From assembly GCA_032718475.1 (NCBI GenBank), contig JAUCBJ010003574.1, forward strand, positions 1 to 22,648: a stretch of 22,648 nucleotides of DNA, in the 5' to 3' direction. Source of the stretch: Nemertoderma westbladi (Eukaryota > Xenacoelomorpha > Nemertodermatida > Nemertodermatidae). Numbering within the stretch: position 1 is the first letter of the stretch; the number at the start of each line of letters is the position of its first letter. Below the pieces are notes generated by a model that had not been told where the DNA came from, ran no database searches, and saw nothing but the letters and a program-made list of their open reading frames with translations. Shown here piece by piece: positions 11,101-22,479 of the stretch. Made by a program: the position numbers and the translations under genes.

Positions 11101-11219
11101 AGAGTGGAAGAGTTTACTGTGGAAGATCACCCATGGTGGTGAACAGGCATTCCTTTAGGAAACAGAGTGGAAGGGTTTACTGTGTAAGATCACCCATGGT
11201 GGTGAACAGGCATTCCTTT

Positions 11220-11870
11220 AGGAAATGGAGTGGCAGGGTTCACTGTGGAAGATCACCAATGGTGGTGAAGATACATTCCTTTGGGAAACAGAGTGGAAGA
11301 GTTTACTGTGGAAGATCACCCCACCCATGGTGGTGAACAGGCATTCCTTTAGGAAACAGATTGGAAGGGTTTAGTGTGGAAGATCACCCATGGTGGTGAA
11401 CAAGCATTCCTTTGGGAAACAGAGTGGAAGGGTTTAGTGTGGAAGATCACCCATGGTGGTGAACAAGCATTACTTTGAGAAACAGAGTGGAAGAGTTTAC
11501 TGTGGAAGATCACCCATGGTGGTGAACAGGCATTCCTTTAGGAAACAGAGTGGAAGAGTTTACTGTGGAAAATCACCCATGGTGGTGAACAGCCATGCAT
11601 TCCTTTAGGACACAGATTGGAAGGGTTTAGTGTGGAAGATCACCCATGGTGGTGAAAAAGCATTCCTTTGGGAAACAAAGTGGAAGAGTTTACTGTGGAA
11701 ACTCACCCATGGTGGTGAACAAGCATTCCTTTGGGAAACAGAGTGGAAGCGTTTACTGTGGAGGATCACCCATGGTGGTGAACAGGCATTCCTTTGGAAA
11801 CATAGTGGAAGGGTTTACTGTGGGAGATCACCCATGGTGGTGAACAGGCTTTCCTTTGGGAAACAGAGTG
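11220..11870. repeat. Third copy of the divergent satellite block
   Basis: Shares the ATGGAGTGGCAGG, CACCCCACCC and CAGCCATGCATTCC markers with the second copy. Corresponding parts lie 764 bp downstream (10866 to 11630, 10882 to 11646). It contains one additional ordinary monomer near 11510-11570. Confidence 0.83.
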
Positions 11871-12388
11871 GAAGAGTTTACTGTGGAAGATCACCCATGG
11901 TGGTGAACAGGCATTCCTTTAGGAAACAGAGAGGAAGGGTTTAATGTGGAAGATCAGCCATGGTGGTGAACAGGCATTCCTTTAGGAAACACGAGTGGAA
12001 GGGTTTACTGTGGAAGATCAGATCACCCATGGTGGTGAACAGGCATTCCTTTAGGAAACAGAGTGGAAGGGTTTACTGTGTAAGATCACCCATGGTGGTG
12101 AACAGGCATTCCTTTAGGAAACACGAGTGTAAGGGTTTACTGTGGAAGTTCACCCATGGTGGTGAACAAGCATTCCTTTAGGAAACAGAGTGGAAGGGTT
12201 TACTGTGTAAGATCACCCTTGGTGGTGAACAGGCATTCCTTTAGGAAACATAGTGGAAGGGTTTACTGTGTAAGATGACCCATGGTGGTGAACAGGCATT
12301 CCTTTAGGAAACACGATTGTAAGGGTTTACTGTGGAAGTTCACCCATGGTGGTGAACAAGCATTCCTTTAGGAAACAGAGTGGAAGGG

Positions 12389-12393
12389 TTTAC
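12389..12393. repeat. 5-bp target site duplication, left of copia element
   Basis: TTTAC, part of the satellite GGGTTTACTG. It is repeated at 15175-15179. Five bases is the usual duplication length for Ty1/copia elements. Confidence 0.92.
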
Positions 12394-12647
12394 TGTTGAA
12401 TTTTATCCAGCAGAACAAATAGGGAAATATTGGGATTACATACACCAGCAGTTTATTGTAGGGTTACAGTATATTGTACATAATGCAGAACCATTACATG
12501 GAAGGTACTGCAGACAAAGTACAAAAGTTATAGAACAAAACCGGACCGGTACGGTATAATCCAGTCATATATAGATCATAGTCAAAAGGACAGTTTTGAA
12601 TTTCCCGCCCACCTTAGAGTACATTATTTAATCGTACACTTTCAACA
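12394..12647 (-). repeat. Copia 3' LTR, complete
   Basis: 254 bp ending in a perfect 7-bp inverted repeat, TGTTGAA and TTCAACA, the typical TG...CA form. Directly inside it, on the minus strand, is the purine-rich GAGTGGGAG (12648-12656), the expected polypurine tract for plus-strand priming. Confidence 0.93.
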
Positions 12648-12656
12648 CTCCCACTC
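12648..12656 (-). other. Polypurine tract of the copia element
   Basis: On the minus strand GAGTGGGAG lies immediately upstream of the 3' LTR TGTTGAA, the position and composition of a copia polypurine tract. It is 19 bp beyond the stop codon of the polyprotein. Confidence 0.82.
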
Positions 12657-12675
12657 GATTCAATTATCTCGTGAG

Positions 12676-15051
12676 TTAGGGAACTATTTGGTTCATTACA
12701 CCCAGTTTATGGCGTAATCCTAAGAATTTCTCCCGTGCTAGTCCCTTTGTGAGAATATCAGCCATCATGTTTTGAGTTGGGCAGTATTTAATATCCACTT
12801 CACCATTCTCGATCTTCTCCCTGATGAAGTGGTAGCGGATATCTATGTGCTTCGTTCGACGATGTTGAATTGGATTCTTAGCCAACGCAATCGCCCCCTG
12901 GTTATCCTCATATATAGTTCCGCTATTGAGATGAGCCATCCCAATATCAGCCAGCAATCTGCTCAACCAGATGTATTCTTGGCATGCTGAAGTTAGAGCA
13001 ATGTATTCAGCCTCAGTGGTTGATAACGCAACAACAGGTTGTTGTTTACTTTGCCAACTTATGGCCCCTCCATTGAATGTAAACACATAACCAGATGTGG
13101 ATTTGCGATTTGACTCGTCCCCAGCCCAGTCAGAATCACAATATCCGACCAATAGTCCATTGTCGTTTCCAACGAATTTGATTCCGTAATCCACTGTCCC
13201 CTTTATGTATCGTAGTAAACGCTTGATGCCTGCCCAGTGTGTCGCTCCAGGTTTAGATACAAAATGAGATAAAACGCCCACAGCCTGAGCAATATCTGGT
13301 CTAGTTCCAATCGCGGCATATAGCAAGCTTCCAATAACTGCTTGGTACAGTGCAGTATCGATACCCTCATCATCATCTGCGAGTTTATCAAACTTCGCAT
13401 TAACTTCCATAGGAGTTGACACTGGATTACAACAGTCCATCCCAAAGCGGTACAAGATGTCTTTCAGGTATTGACTCTGAGAAATTGACATTTCCTTTGA
13501 TTGACGATTCCTTGTGATAACCATTCCTAGTATATATTCTATCTCACCTTGATCAGTCATCTGAAACTTTGACATCAATAGTGTTTTCTCTTCATTGAGT
13601 AGATCGATGCAATTTGATGCAATAATCAAGTCATCCACGTATACTGACAATAGGATGAATCTGTTATCTACTTTCTTAACATAAATACAGTTATCAGCCC
13701 CCGATTGTCTGTAACCCTCTCCTTTAAGGACTTTATCAAGTCTCCTATTCCAGAGACGTGCTGATTGTTTCAACCCATATATACTTCTATTTAGTTTACA
13801 AACAGAGTTAGGGTATTCCTTATCTATGTATCCCTGTGGCTGCTTCATGTATATATTTGAATCAATCACCCCATTTAAAAAAGCCGTCTTGACATCTAAC
13901 TGGTGCACATCCAGGTTAAGTTCATTCGTAATAGCTAATAGAAGTCGAATTGAACTGTAGCGTGCAACAGGGGCAAATACTTCTTTAAAATCAATTCCTT
14001 GTTTCTGTGAGTAGCCCTGAGCTACCAATCGTGCCTTGAATCTACTGACATTCCCTTTGCTATCCCGTTTAATCTTGTAGGTCCATTTGCTCCCTACGAG
14101 ATTCTTGTCATTTGGTAGTTCTACCAAATTCCACGTATTATTTTCAGTCAGTGAGTTTATTTCATTGTCCATTGCTTCCTTCCATTGTTTATTATATGGA
14201 CCCTGTGAAGCCTCATCGTAGGTTCGTGGCTCGTCCGACTCGATTATCATGGCGAATTCTGCATTGTCTGAAGCTTGAGGTATTAGGTCGTGTCGCCAAT
14301 CACGTGTTTCCCACCAGTTTCCCCGAATGACCCCTGGATCCGATTCCGGCTCTCTATGTTCACGGCGCGGATATCTATTAATCTCTATTGGGGCCCCTCC
14401 AGCCACTACATTATGGCCATCATCACCATACAGATGCTGGGCTCCCACTGGATCTCTAGTTTCAGTATTCTGTGGGATACTGAATACATGACTATCACCT
14501 AATTCATCGTACACCTCCTTTGCAGTTTTCGCAAAGTTATTCTCAATAAACTTTACATCTCTACTAACCAACATCTTCTTAGATTCTGGACAGAAGAATT
14601 TGTAACCTTTATGTTCGTTGCAGTAACCAACGAATCTGCACCGAATGGATTTTGCATCCAATTTCTTCCTTGTCTTATCAGGGATATGAATGTAAGCATC
14701 ACAACCAAATACTCGCAGATTACTTACGTCTGGTTTGTGGTCATGCCAAACTTCATATGGAGTCTTTCCTCTAATAACTGACGTTGGACTCCGATTCCTT
14801 AAGTATACGGCCGTACTGACGGCTTCCGCCCAGAAACACTTAGGCAATGAAGAGTTATGGAGCATTGATCTTACACTTTCCATTAGTGTTCGATTTAGCC
14901 TTTCAGCTATCCCATTCTGCTGTGGAGTATGTGGTACACTGAATTCTCGTTGAATACCTCGTTCCGAACAATAATTATTGAATTCATTTGATGTGTATTC
15001 CCCACCATTGTCGAGAACCATTACATGGAAGGTACTGCAGACAAAGTACAA
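12676..15051 (-). CDS. Copia polyprotein remnant: integrase C-part, reverse transcriptase, RNase H
   Basis: A 791-codon open frame of the copia pol region. Integrase copies retroelement DNA into the host; reverse transcriptase and RNase H make that DNA from RNA. Visible motifs: DNGGEY (integrase Asp, 14) and HTPQQNGIAER (Glu, 50), exactly 35 residues apart; LDVKTAFLNG (RT Asp, 386); YVDDLIIASN (RT active site, 471-480); SIYGLKQSARLW (424-434); YCDSDWAGD, STTEAEY, YEDNQGA and NMMADILTKG (RNase H Asp 639, Glu 680, Asp 716, Asp 765). Residues 1-12 are not integrase: they are read from the 5' LTR remnant, because the deletion joins LTR to coding sequence within codon 13. The zinc-binding and first-Asp parts of integrase, protease and gag are absent. 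The annotated ATG is therefore accidental. The remaining frame is uninterrupted, which fits a young copy. Confidence 0.95.
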   Translation of the reverse strand: MYFVCSTFHVMVLDNGGEYTSNEFNNYCSERGIQREFSVPHTPQQNGIAERLNRTLMESVRSMLHNSSLPKCFWAEAVSTAVYLRNRSPTSVIRGKTPYEVWHDHKPDVSNLRVFGCDAYIHIPDKTRKKLDAKSIRCRFVGYCNEHKGYKFFCPESKKMLVSRDVKFIENNFAKTAKEVYDELGDSHVFSIPQNTETRDPVGAQHLYGDDGHNVVAGGAPIEINRYPRREHREPESDPGVIRGNWWETRDWRHDLIPQASDNAEFAMIIESDEPRTYDEASQGPYNKQWKEAMDNEINSLTENNTWNLVELPNDKNLVGSKWTYKIKRDSKGNVSRFKARLVAQGYSQKQGIDFKEVFAPVARYSSIRLLLAITNELNLDVHQLDVKTAFLNGVIDSNIYMKQPQGYIDKEYPNSVCKLNRSIYGLKQSARLWNRRLDKVLKGEGYRQSGADNCIYVKKVDNRFILLSVYVDDLIIASNCIDLLNEEKTLLMSKFQMTDQGEIEYILGMVITRNRQSKEMSISQSQYLKDILYRFGMDCCNPVSTPMEVNAKFDKLADDDEGIDTALYQAVIGSLLYAAIGTRPDIAQAVGVLSHFVSKPGATHWAGIKRLLRYIKGTVDYGIKFVGNDNGLLVGYCDSDWAGDESNRKSTSGYVFTFNGGAISWQSKQQPVVALSTTEAEYIALTSACQEYIWLSRLLADIGMAHLNSGTIYEDNQGAIALAKNPIQHRRTKHIDIRYHFIREKIENGEVDIKYCPTQNMMADILTKGLAREKFLGLRHKLGVMNQIVP

Positions 15052-15174
15052 AAGTTATAGAACAAAACCGGACCGGTACGGTATAATCCAGTCATATATA
15101 GATCATAGTCAAAAGGACAGTTTTGAATTTCCCGCCCACCTTAGAGTACATTATTTAATCGTACACTTTCAACA
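15014..15174 (-). repeat. Copia 5' LTR, truncated
   Basis: 161 bp matching 12487-12647 with no difference that I can see. It includes the outer terminus TTCAACA (plus strand), so the element's outer edge is intact and adjoins the target duplication. The inner 93 bp of the LTR are gone. The break is after AGAACC (plus strand), where the sequence switches to integrase coding. Confidence 0.93.
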
Positions 15175-15179
15175 TTTAC
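15175..15179. repeat. 5-bp target site duplication, right of copia element
   Basis: TTTAC, identical to 12389-12393. The satellite continues with TGTGTAAGATCACCC. Confidence 0.92.
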
Positions 15180-16082
15180 TGTGTAAGATCACCCATGGTG
15201 GTGAACAGGCATTCCTTTAGGAAACACGAGTGGAAGGGTTTACTGTGGAAGATCACCCATGGTGGTGAACAGGCATTCCTTTAGGAAACAGAGTGGAAGG
15301 GTTTACTGTGGAAGATCACCCATGGTGGTGAACAGGCATTCCTTTAGGAAACAGAGAGGAAGGGTTTAATGTGGAAGATCAGCCATGGTGGTGAACAGGC
15401 ATTCCTTTAGGAAACACGAGTGGAAGGGTTTACTGTGGAAGATCAGATCACCCATGGTGGTGAACAGGCATTCCTTTAGGAAACACGAGTGGAAGGGTTT
15501 ACTGTGGAAGATCACCCATGGTGGTGAACAGGCTTTCCTTTGGGAAACAGAGTGGAAGAGTTTACTGTGGAAGATCACCCATGGTGGTGAACAGGCATTC
15601 CTTTAGGAAACAGAGTGGAAGGGTTTACTGTGGAAGATCACCAATGGGGGTGAACAGGCATTCCTTTAGGAAACAGAGAGGAAGGGTTTAATGTGGAAGA
15701 TCAGCCATGGTGGTGAACAGGCATTCCTTTAGGAAACACGAGTGGAAGGGTTTACTGTGGAAGATCAGATCACCCATGGTGGTGAACAGGCATTCCTTTA
15801 GGAAACAGAGTGGAAGGGTTTACTGTGGAAGATCACCCATGGTGGTGAACAGGCATTCCTTTAGGAAACAGAGAGGAAGGGTTTAATGTGGAAGATCACC
15901 CATGGTGGTGAACAGGCATTCCTTTAGGAAACACGAGTGGAAGGGTTTACTGTGGAAGTCGATCACCCATGGTGGTGAACAGGCATTCCTTTAGGAAACA
16001 GAGTGGAAGGGTTTACTGTGGAAGATCACCCATGGTGGTGAACAGGCATTCCTTTAGGAAACAGAGAGGAAGGGTTTAATGT

Positions 16083-16600
16083 GGAAGATCAGCCATGGTG
16101 GTGAACAGGCATTCCTTTAGGAAACACGAGTGGAAGGGTTTACTGTGGAAGATCAGATCACCCATGGTGGTGAACAGGCATTCCTTTAGGAAACACGAGT
16201 GGAAGGGTTTACTGTGGAAGATCAGATCACCCATGGTGGTGAACAGGCATTCCTTTAGGAAACACGAGTGGAAGGGTTTACTGTGGAAGATCAGATCACC
16301 CATGGTGGTGAACAGGCATTCCTTTAGGAAACACGAGTGGAAGGGTTTACTGTGGAAGATCAGATCACCCATGGTGGTGAACAGGCATTCCTTTAGGAAA
16401 CACGAGTGGAAGGGTTTACTGTGGAAGATCAGATCACCCATGGTGGTGAACAGGCATTCCTTTAGGAAACACGAGTGGAAGGGTTTACTGTGGAAGATCA
16501 GATCACCCATGGTGGTGAACAGGCATTCCTTTAGGAAACACGAGTGGAAGGGTTTACTGTGGAAGATCAGATCACCCATGGTGGTGAACAGGCATTCCTT
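16083..16600. repeat. Homogenised 69-bp sub-array
   Basis: Seven GATCAGATCACCC junctions at 16151, 16220, 16289, 16358, 16427, 16496 and 16565, spaced exactly 69 bp. The monomer is the 63-bp unit plus one base (CACGAG) and a 5-bp duplication (AGATC). The copies appear identical, unlike the rest of the array, so this edge expanded most recently. 69 is again a multiple of three, giving open frames of 23-residue repeats on both strands. Confidence 0.93.
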
Positions 16601-16739
16601 GGCTTAACGAGCCTAAAAGATTATCCCATTAATTTATTCATTAAACAGTTTAGTTTAAATAAATTTCCATTACCTCCAAAGCATGTCAATAATTTTATTA
16701 CAGATTAGGTATTCTAGAACTCAAGTTGTCTCGTAAATT

Positions 16740-16774
16740 CCAGCTGCATGGCTGAGTGTTTAGGGCGCTTTCGA
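16740..16774 (+). mobile_element. SINE head fragment (tRNA-like A box)
   Basis: CCAGCTGCATGGCTGAGTG followed by TTTAGGGCGCTTTCGA. GGCTGAGTG fits the RNA polymerase III A box of tRNA-derived SINEs, and GGGCGCT is the usual continuation. No B box follows, so this is a 5' fragment. The first 12 bases recur on the minus strand at 19152-19163. Confidence 0.55.
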
Positions 16775-16899
16775 TATAATAATAATCGCATTTCAACAAA
16801 ACTGTTTAATTAATAACTATAGAATAGCTATGAATCTAACACAATATCTGAATTTCGATGAAAAGATATAGGGCCGTTCGAAATGCTATATTTTTAAGA

Positions 16900-16965
16900 T
16901 TTGTGGGGGCGGGGAAGGGGGGGGGGGGGGAGTCACGAATTACGACACTAATATTCCGGGACGTG
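16900..16965 (+). repeat. Dispersed G-run repeat, copy 1
   Basis: TTTGTGGGGG, a long G run, then ATTACGACACTAATATTCC and GGGACGT. A related unit occurs at 22348-22427, and its core is inverted at 22012-22071. The family is unknown to me; the G run may also form a quadruplex. Confidence 0.55.
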
Positions 16966-17047
16966 GTTTAATTAGTTGCTAATAATAGTGTCGGTCCCTT
17001 AGCAGTACTTAATTCGTAGAATTAACATCATTAATTGTTTATTTCAG

Positions 17048-19675
<2,628 letters not shown>

Positions 19676-20718
19676 CGCAATTCGCCTGATATATATTGCG
19701 TTGTCATGGTTCCCAATAATTGGGTTGGACCCCACCAATTTCCTCGAATAGTTCCCTAAACCTTGTAAATGTAACCTCGACCGTGTAATGATCACATTGA
19801 TTCGGCATTATAAACTCATACAGCGCCTGTTATTTTTCTGTACCACATAATATTGTGCTGAATTACATTTTCGTACTTATTTCTTATGAGCGATTGTTTT
19901 CCGGTTGCTAAGATATTTCTGTTGCCATTTGGTAACTAATAGTTACATATTTACTATAATTTCCCACTGCAGTTTGGGGTATTGGCCCTCTCATTGCAAT
20001 ATCATCGGTTCGCTATATCGCATTTACCGATACTTTAGAGACAGTGTCGTTACTATGAGAGGTCGTGCAGCTGTTATTTTACCTGTAGTTGTATTTTTAT
20101 ACTTTATGTCACTATCGTTTGTTTTTAGACATTCCACTTGTTATTAATTAATGTTGATTAGTTTTAGTCCCGTGGTTTTATTTATATTAATTTATCGTGT
20201 CATTTAATTTAATATTTATTTCAGTTGTATTTTATTTATAAAACAATATTTATTATTTAAGCTCAATATTATATATTTATTCAATAGTCGACTATTTTTA
20301 ATATCGACTTTAGATTGATAATGATTTAACATTTTACAACATTGAGTTAAAATAATCTTAGAGCATTGAAATGATAGCGTACCGTAATCTCTATGCGCAA
20401 ACTGATATAGTCGCATATATAGTTCGTATTCACTAATTTATTCCAATTAGTTTGTTTTAATTTACAAACACGTGTGTTGTTGTTGTCGTTCTGCGTATCT
20501 CCGATAAATATTATTGTAAATATTAATTAAAATCCGCAAAATTAATTTACCAATTTATATCCCAAACCGATTTATATCTCGAACCCTTTTTATATTCACA
20601 CCATCGAAATCAAAACATGGGATATACCGGATGTAATTATATCCCATTTGAAAATATATTATTTATTATCGGATCAAACAGCTGCTTTTATATTGGATTC
20701 GAATTATCCCTACTTTCG

Positions 20719-20738
20719 ACCCCCCCCCCCCCCCCCTC
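20719..20738. repeat. Poly-C tract
   Basis: An uninterrupted run of about 18 C after CTTTCGA. The same CGA-then-C-run arrangement stands at 22052. Confidence 0.85.
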
Positions 20739-22011
20739 ACTTCTATTGATTGTGTAACTGTGGTTCGTGATGGTTTTATGCCCTCTACTGGTGTATTGAG
20801 GAACGATAGTTTGTGAGTAACTCGTTTTAGTCTAAAACTTTTTGGTATTTTATAGTAAAAGTTTGTGCAGTTGTTCCATGTTTCGGTACATAATTAGGTG
20901 TATCTGAGTCTGACTTTCGGCCTAGTGTAGTATTTTCGTATTTGATTAGTAAACCTGTCTGACTAGTACTTAAAATATAACTTATGGCGTAGATAAGGTA
21001 TTTTTTAATGTCACGTTTATTATGATTTTAAATTAAATTTGTAATATTTCTCATACATTTGGTATATTAATAATATTCCGTTGAGTGTATCTTCTACCTA
21101 AACTATGTTTCCACATAATAATTAGGTTACACGTTATTTGTTAACCTGGAGAAACTATTATTTGTTCCCAAATAAAATCTTATAAATTTACAAATAAATA
21201 ATATTATGACAGACGAATAATATCATTTGTAACCAACACTATTATGCTATATAAATCACCAGCAAATATACCCAAACCCGTTAGTATCACTACGTTAATA
21301 AATTATTCATTCAATTCCAACATTTATTTTTAATCCAACAATAAAAAATTATTATCTTTTTTTCATATCAACCGAATTCATTTAATTCCGGGCTTACGAT
21401 TCAGTTTGGCACTGAAACACTGTAGAAACAGGCCACGATTAATTTACACTACACTCTTTGTTTATTATTACTTCAGCATGACAATGTGTTTTGGATGAAC
21501 AAGTTCTACATCTATTTTAATGATAAATCATTTTAGAATCAGGTTTCTCTTGTATATTCCAGTTAACTATTACATTTTTTTAACTGAATCTCACATTCCA
21601 ATGATTGTATTATATTTGGTGCAATAAACTGATTCTAAAACTAAATTTACTAAATATATGTGTAAGTTATAGTTATAATATATACTAAATTATTGTTTGT
21701 GTTAATAAACATACTGATTGTTCTTCATCGTCACCATTGGTTTAAAAAGAGTACATAATCATAGATGTCACTTAATGTTGCGAATATGAAATTGTAAAAT
21801 AAATTGTCATTCTGTTACACAGTATCATCAATCTTCTATAGATTTTGGAGTCTGTAATGGGGTGGGAGGGGTGGGGGTCGGTCTGGGGTTGGACATTAAT
21901 TAGCTACGAACTAATTAAATCTAAACAAGAGCCGACAATTATTTACACAGAGCTAGCTATACTGTTCAACCAGACACAGACAGTGTCAGTATAATAATAT
22001 AAGAATAATAT

Positions 22012-22071
22012 AATAATAGTGCCAGAATAATAGTGTCGTAATTCAATGACACGACCCCCCCCCCCCCCCCC
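22012..22071 (-). repeat. Dispersed G-run repeat, inverted copy
   Basis: On the minus strand a G run is followed by TCGTGTCATTGAATTACGAC and ACTATTATTCTGG. ATTACGACACTA and TATTC.GG are shared with 16936-16959. The plus-strand segment before it is rich in ATAATA repeats. Confidence 0.5.
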
Positions 22072-22347
22072 AAAAAAAAAATTTCTTAATGAGATTGAAT
22101 GAAATTTGAAACAGAGTTAGTTTCCTCTCCCTTCTCCTTAGTGGGTGAGTCGGAATTTTTATTTTTGCTTTCATTCTTTAGCCACAAACGTTTGAAAAAG
22201 GGATCTCCGACGATATTGCACTAGGTACACCGCAGTTATTCTTGAACCTTATAGTGATTTGTTGGTACTGTTAGAAAGCTGGCCATGCAAGGATTCCAAA
22301 TATGTAAAACAATCTCAAATTCGTTGAAAAATAGAGTACACCATACG

Positions 22348-22427
22348 TTTGTGGGGGGTGAGGGGTGAGGGGGGTGGGGGCATGTACAGTACCAGAATAA
22401 TGACACTACTGTATATTCCAAGACGTC
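22348..22427 (+). repeat. Dispersed G-run repeat, copy 2
   Basis: TTTGTGGGGGG and an interrupted G-rich stretch, then GAATAATGACACTACTG, TATATTCC and AAGACGT, paralleling 16900-16965 in order and spacing. The four or more G blocks could form a quadruplex. Confidence 0.5.
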
Positions 22428-22479
22428 ATCTTGTATTAATCTTGTAGTTCCCCCAACACGCCTCTGCAACCGGTAAAAC

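Larger units (their letters stand above)
7782..12393. repeat. 63-bp satellite array, middle segment
   Basis: About 73 further monomers of the same satellite in the same orientation, between the MULE and the copia element. It is richer in the 64-bp class (CACGAGTGTAAG or CACGATTGTAAG with GTTCACCC, then AACAAGC) than the left segment. Several marker variants occur in the same order as in the left segment: ATGGAGTTGAAC at 2084 and 8739, and GTAACCCATGG at 2197/3581 and 8852/10174. This shows that blocks of monomers were duplicated together. Confidence 0.97.
12394..15174 (-). mobile_element. Internally deleted Ty1/copia LTR retrotransposon
   Basis: A 2781-bp element on the minus strand, flanked by a TTTAC duplication. 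It has a complete 254-bp 3' LTR (12394-12647), a 161-bp remnant of the 5' LTR (15014-15174) and one long open frame with integrase (part), reverse transcriptase and RNase H in the order diagnostic of copia. Missing are the inner 93 bp of the 5' LTR, the tRNA primer-binding site, gag, protease and the first part of integrase. It cannot be autonomous. The shared 161 bp of the two LTRs look identical, which indicates recent insertion. Confidence 0.95.
15175..16600. repeat. Satellite array, right segment and array end
   Basis: About 22 monomers between the copia element and unique DNA. Two variants dominate: AACAGAGAGGAAGGGTTTAA with GATCAGCCATGG, and CACGAGTGGAAG with GATCAGATCACCC (69 bp). They occur as linked pairs near 15352, 15671 and 16055; the same pair stands left of the copia element near 11931. 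The array stops abruptly inside a monomer, after GGCATTCCTT at 16600. Confidence 0.96.
16601..17047. other. Unique AT-rich DNA between array and first PP1 exon (probable intron)
   Basis: 447 bp without coding potential that I can recognise. It starts with GGCTTAACGAGCC, a short hairpin at the array boundary, contains a SINE head at 16740 and a G-run repeat at 16900, and ends in a good splice acceptor (TTTATTTCAG, 17038-17047). No sequence for the preceding PP1 exon is present, so it is best read as the 3' part of an intron. Confidence 0.6.
19676..22470. other. PP1 3' UTR and downstream non-coding DNA
   Basis: About 2.8 kb, strongly AT-rich, in which I see no credible gene on either strand; the few small open frames lack codon structure. 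The 3' UTR end is not obvious. The first canonical AATAAA is at 21171-21176, with others near 21624, 21704 and 21799, so the UTR may be long or use a variant signal. Long homopolymer runs occur at 20719 (C) and 22054 (C then A), and G-rich stretches at 21855-21894 and 22351-22380. Confidence 0.6.

Noticed and set aside
12772-14953. Several 70-80-residue plus-strand frames inside the copia element
   Set aside because: They are antisense to the conserved integrase/RT/RNase H frame and show no family motifs.
16076-16579. 167- and 170-residue overlapping frames on opposite strands in the 69-bp sub-array
   Set aside because: Same artefact: 69 is a multiple of three and the copies are identical.
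19905-20147. An 80-residue plus-strand frame with hydrophobic stretches
   Set aside because: AT-rich 3' flank with no recognisable domain or codon bias; expected by chance.
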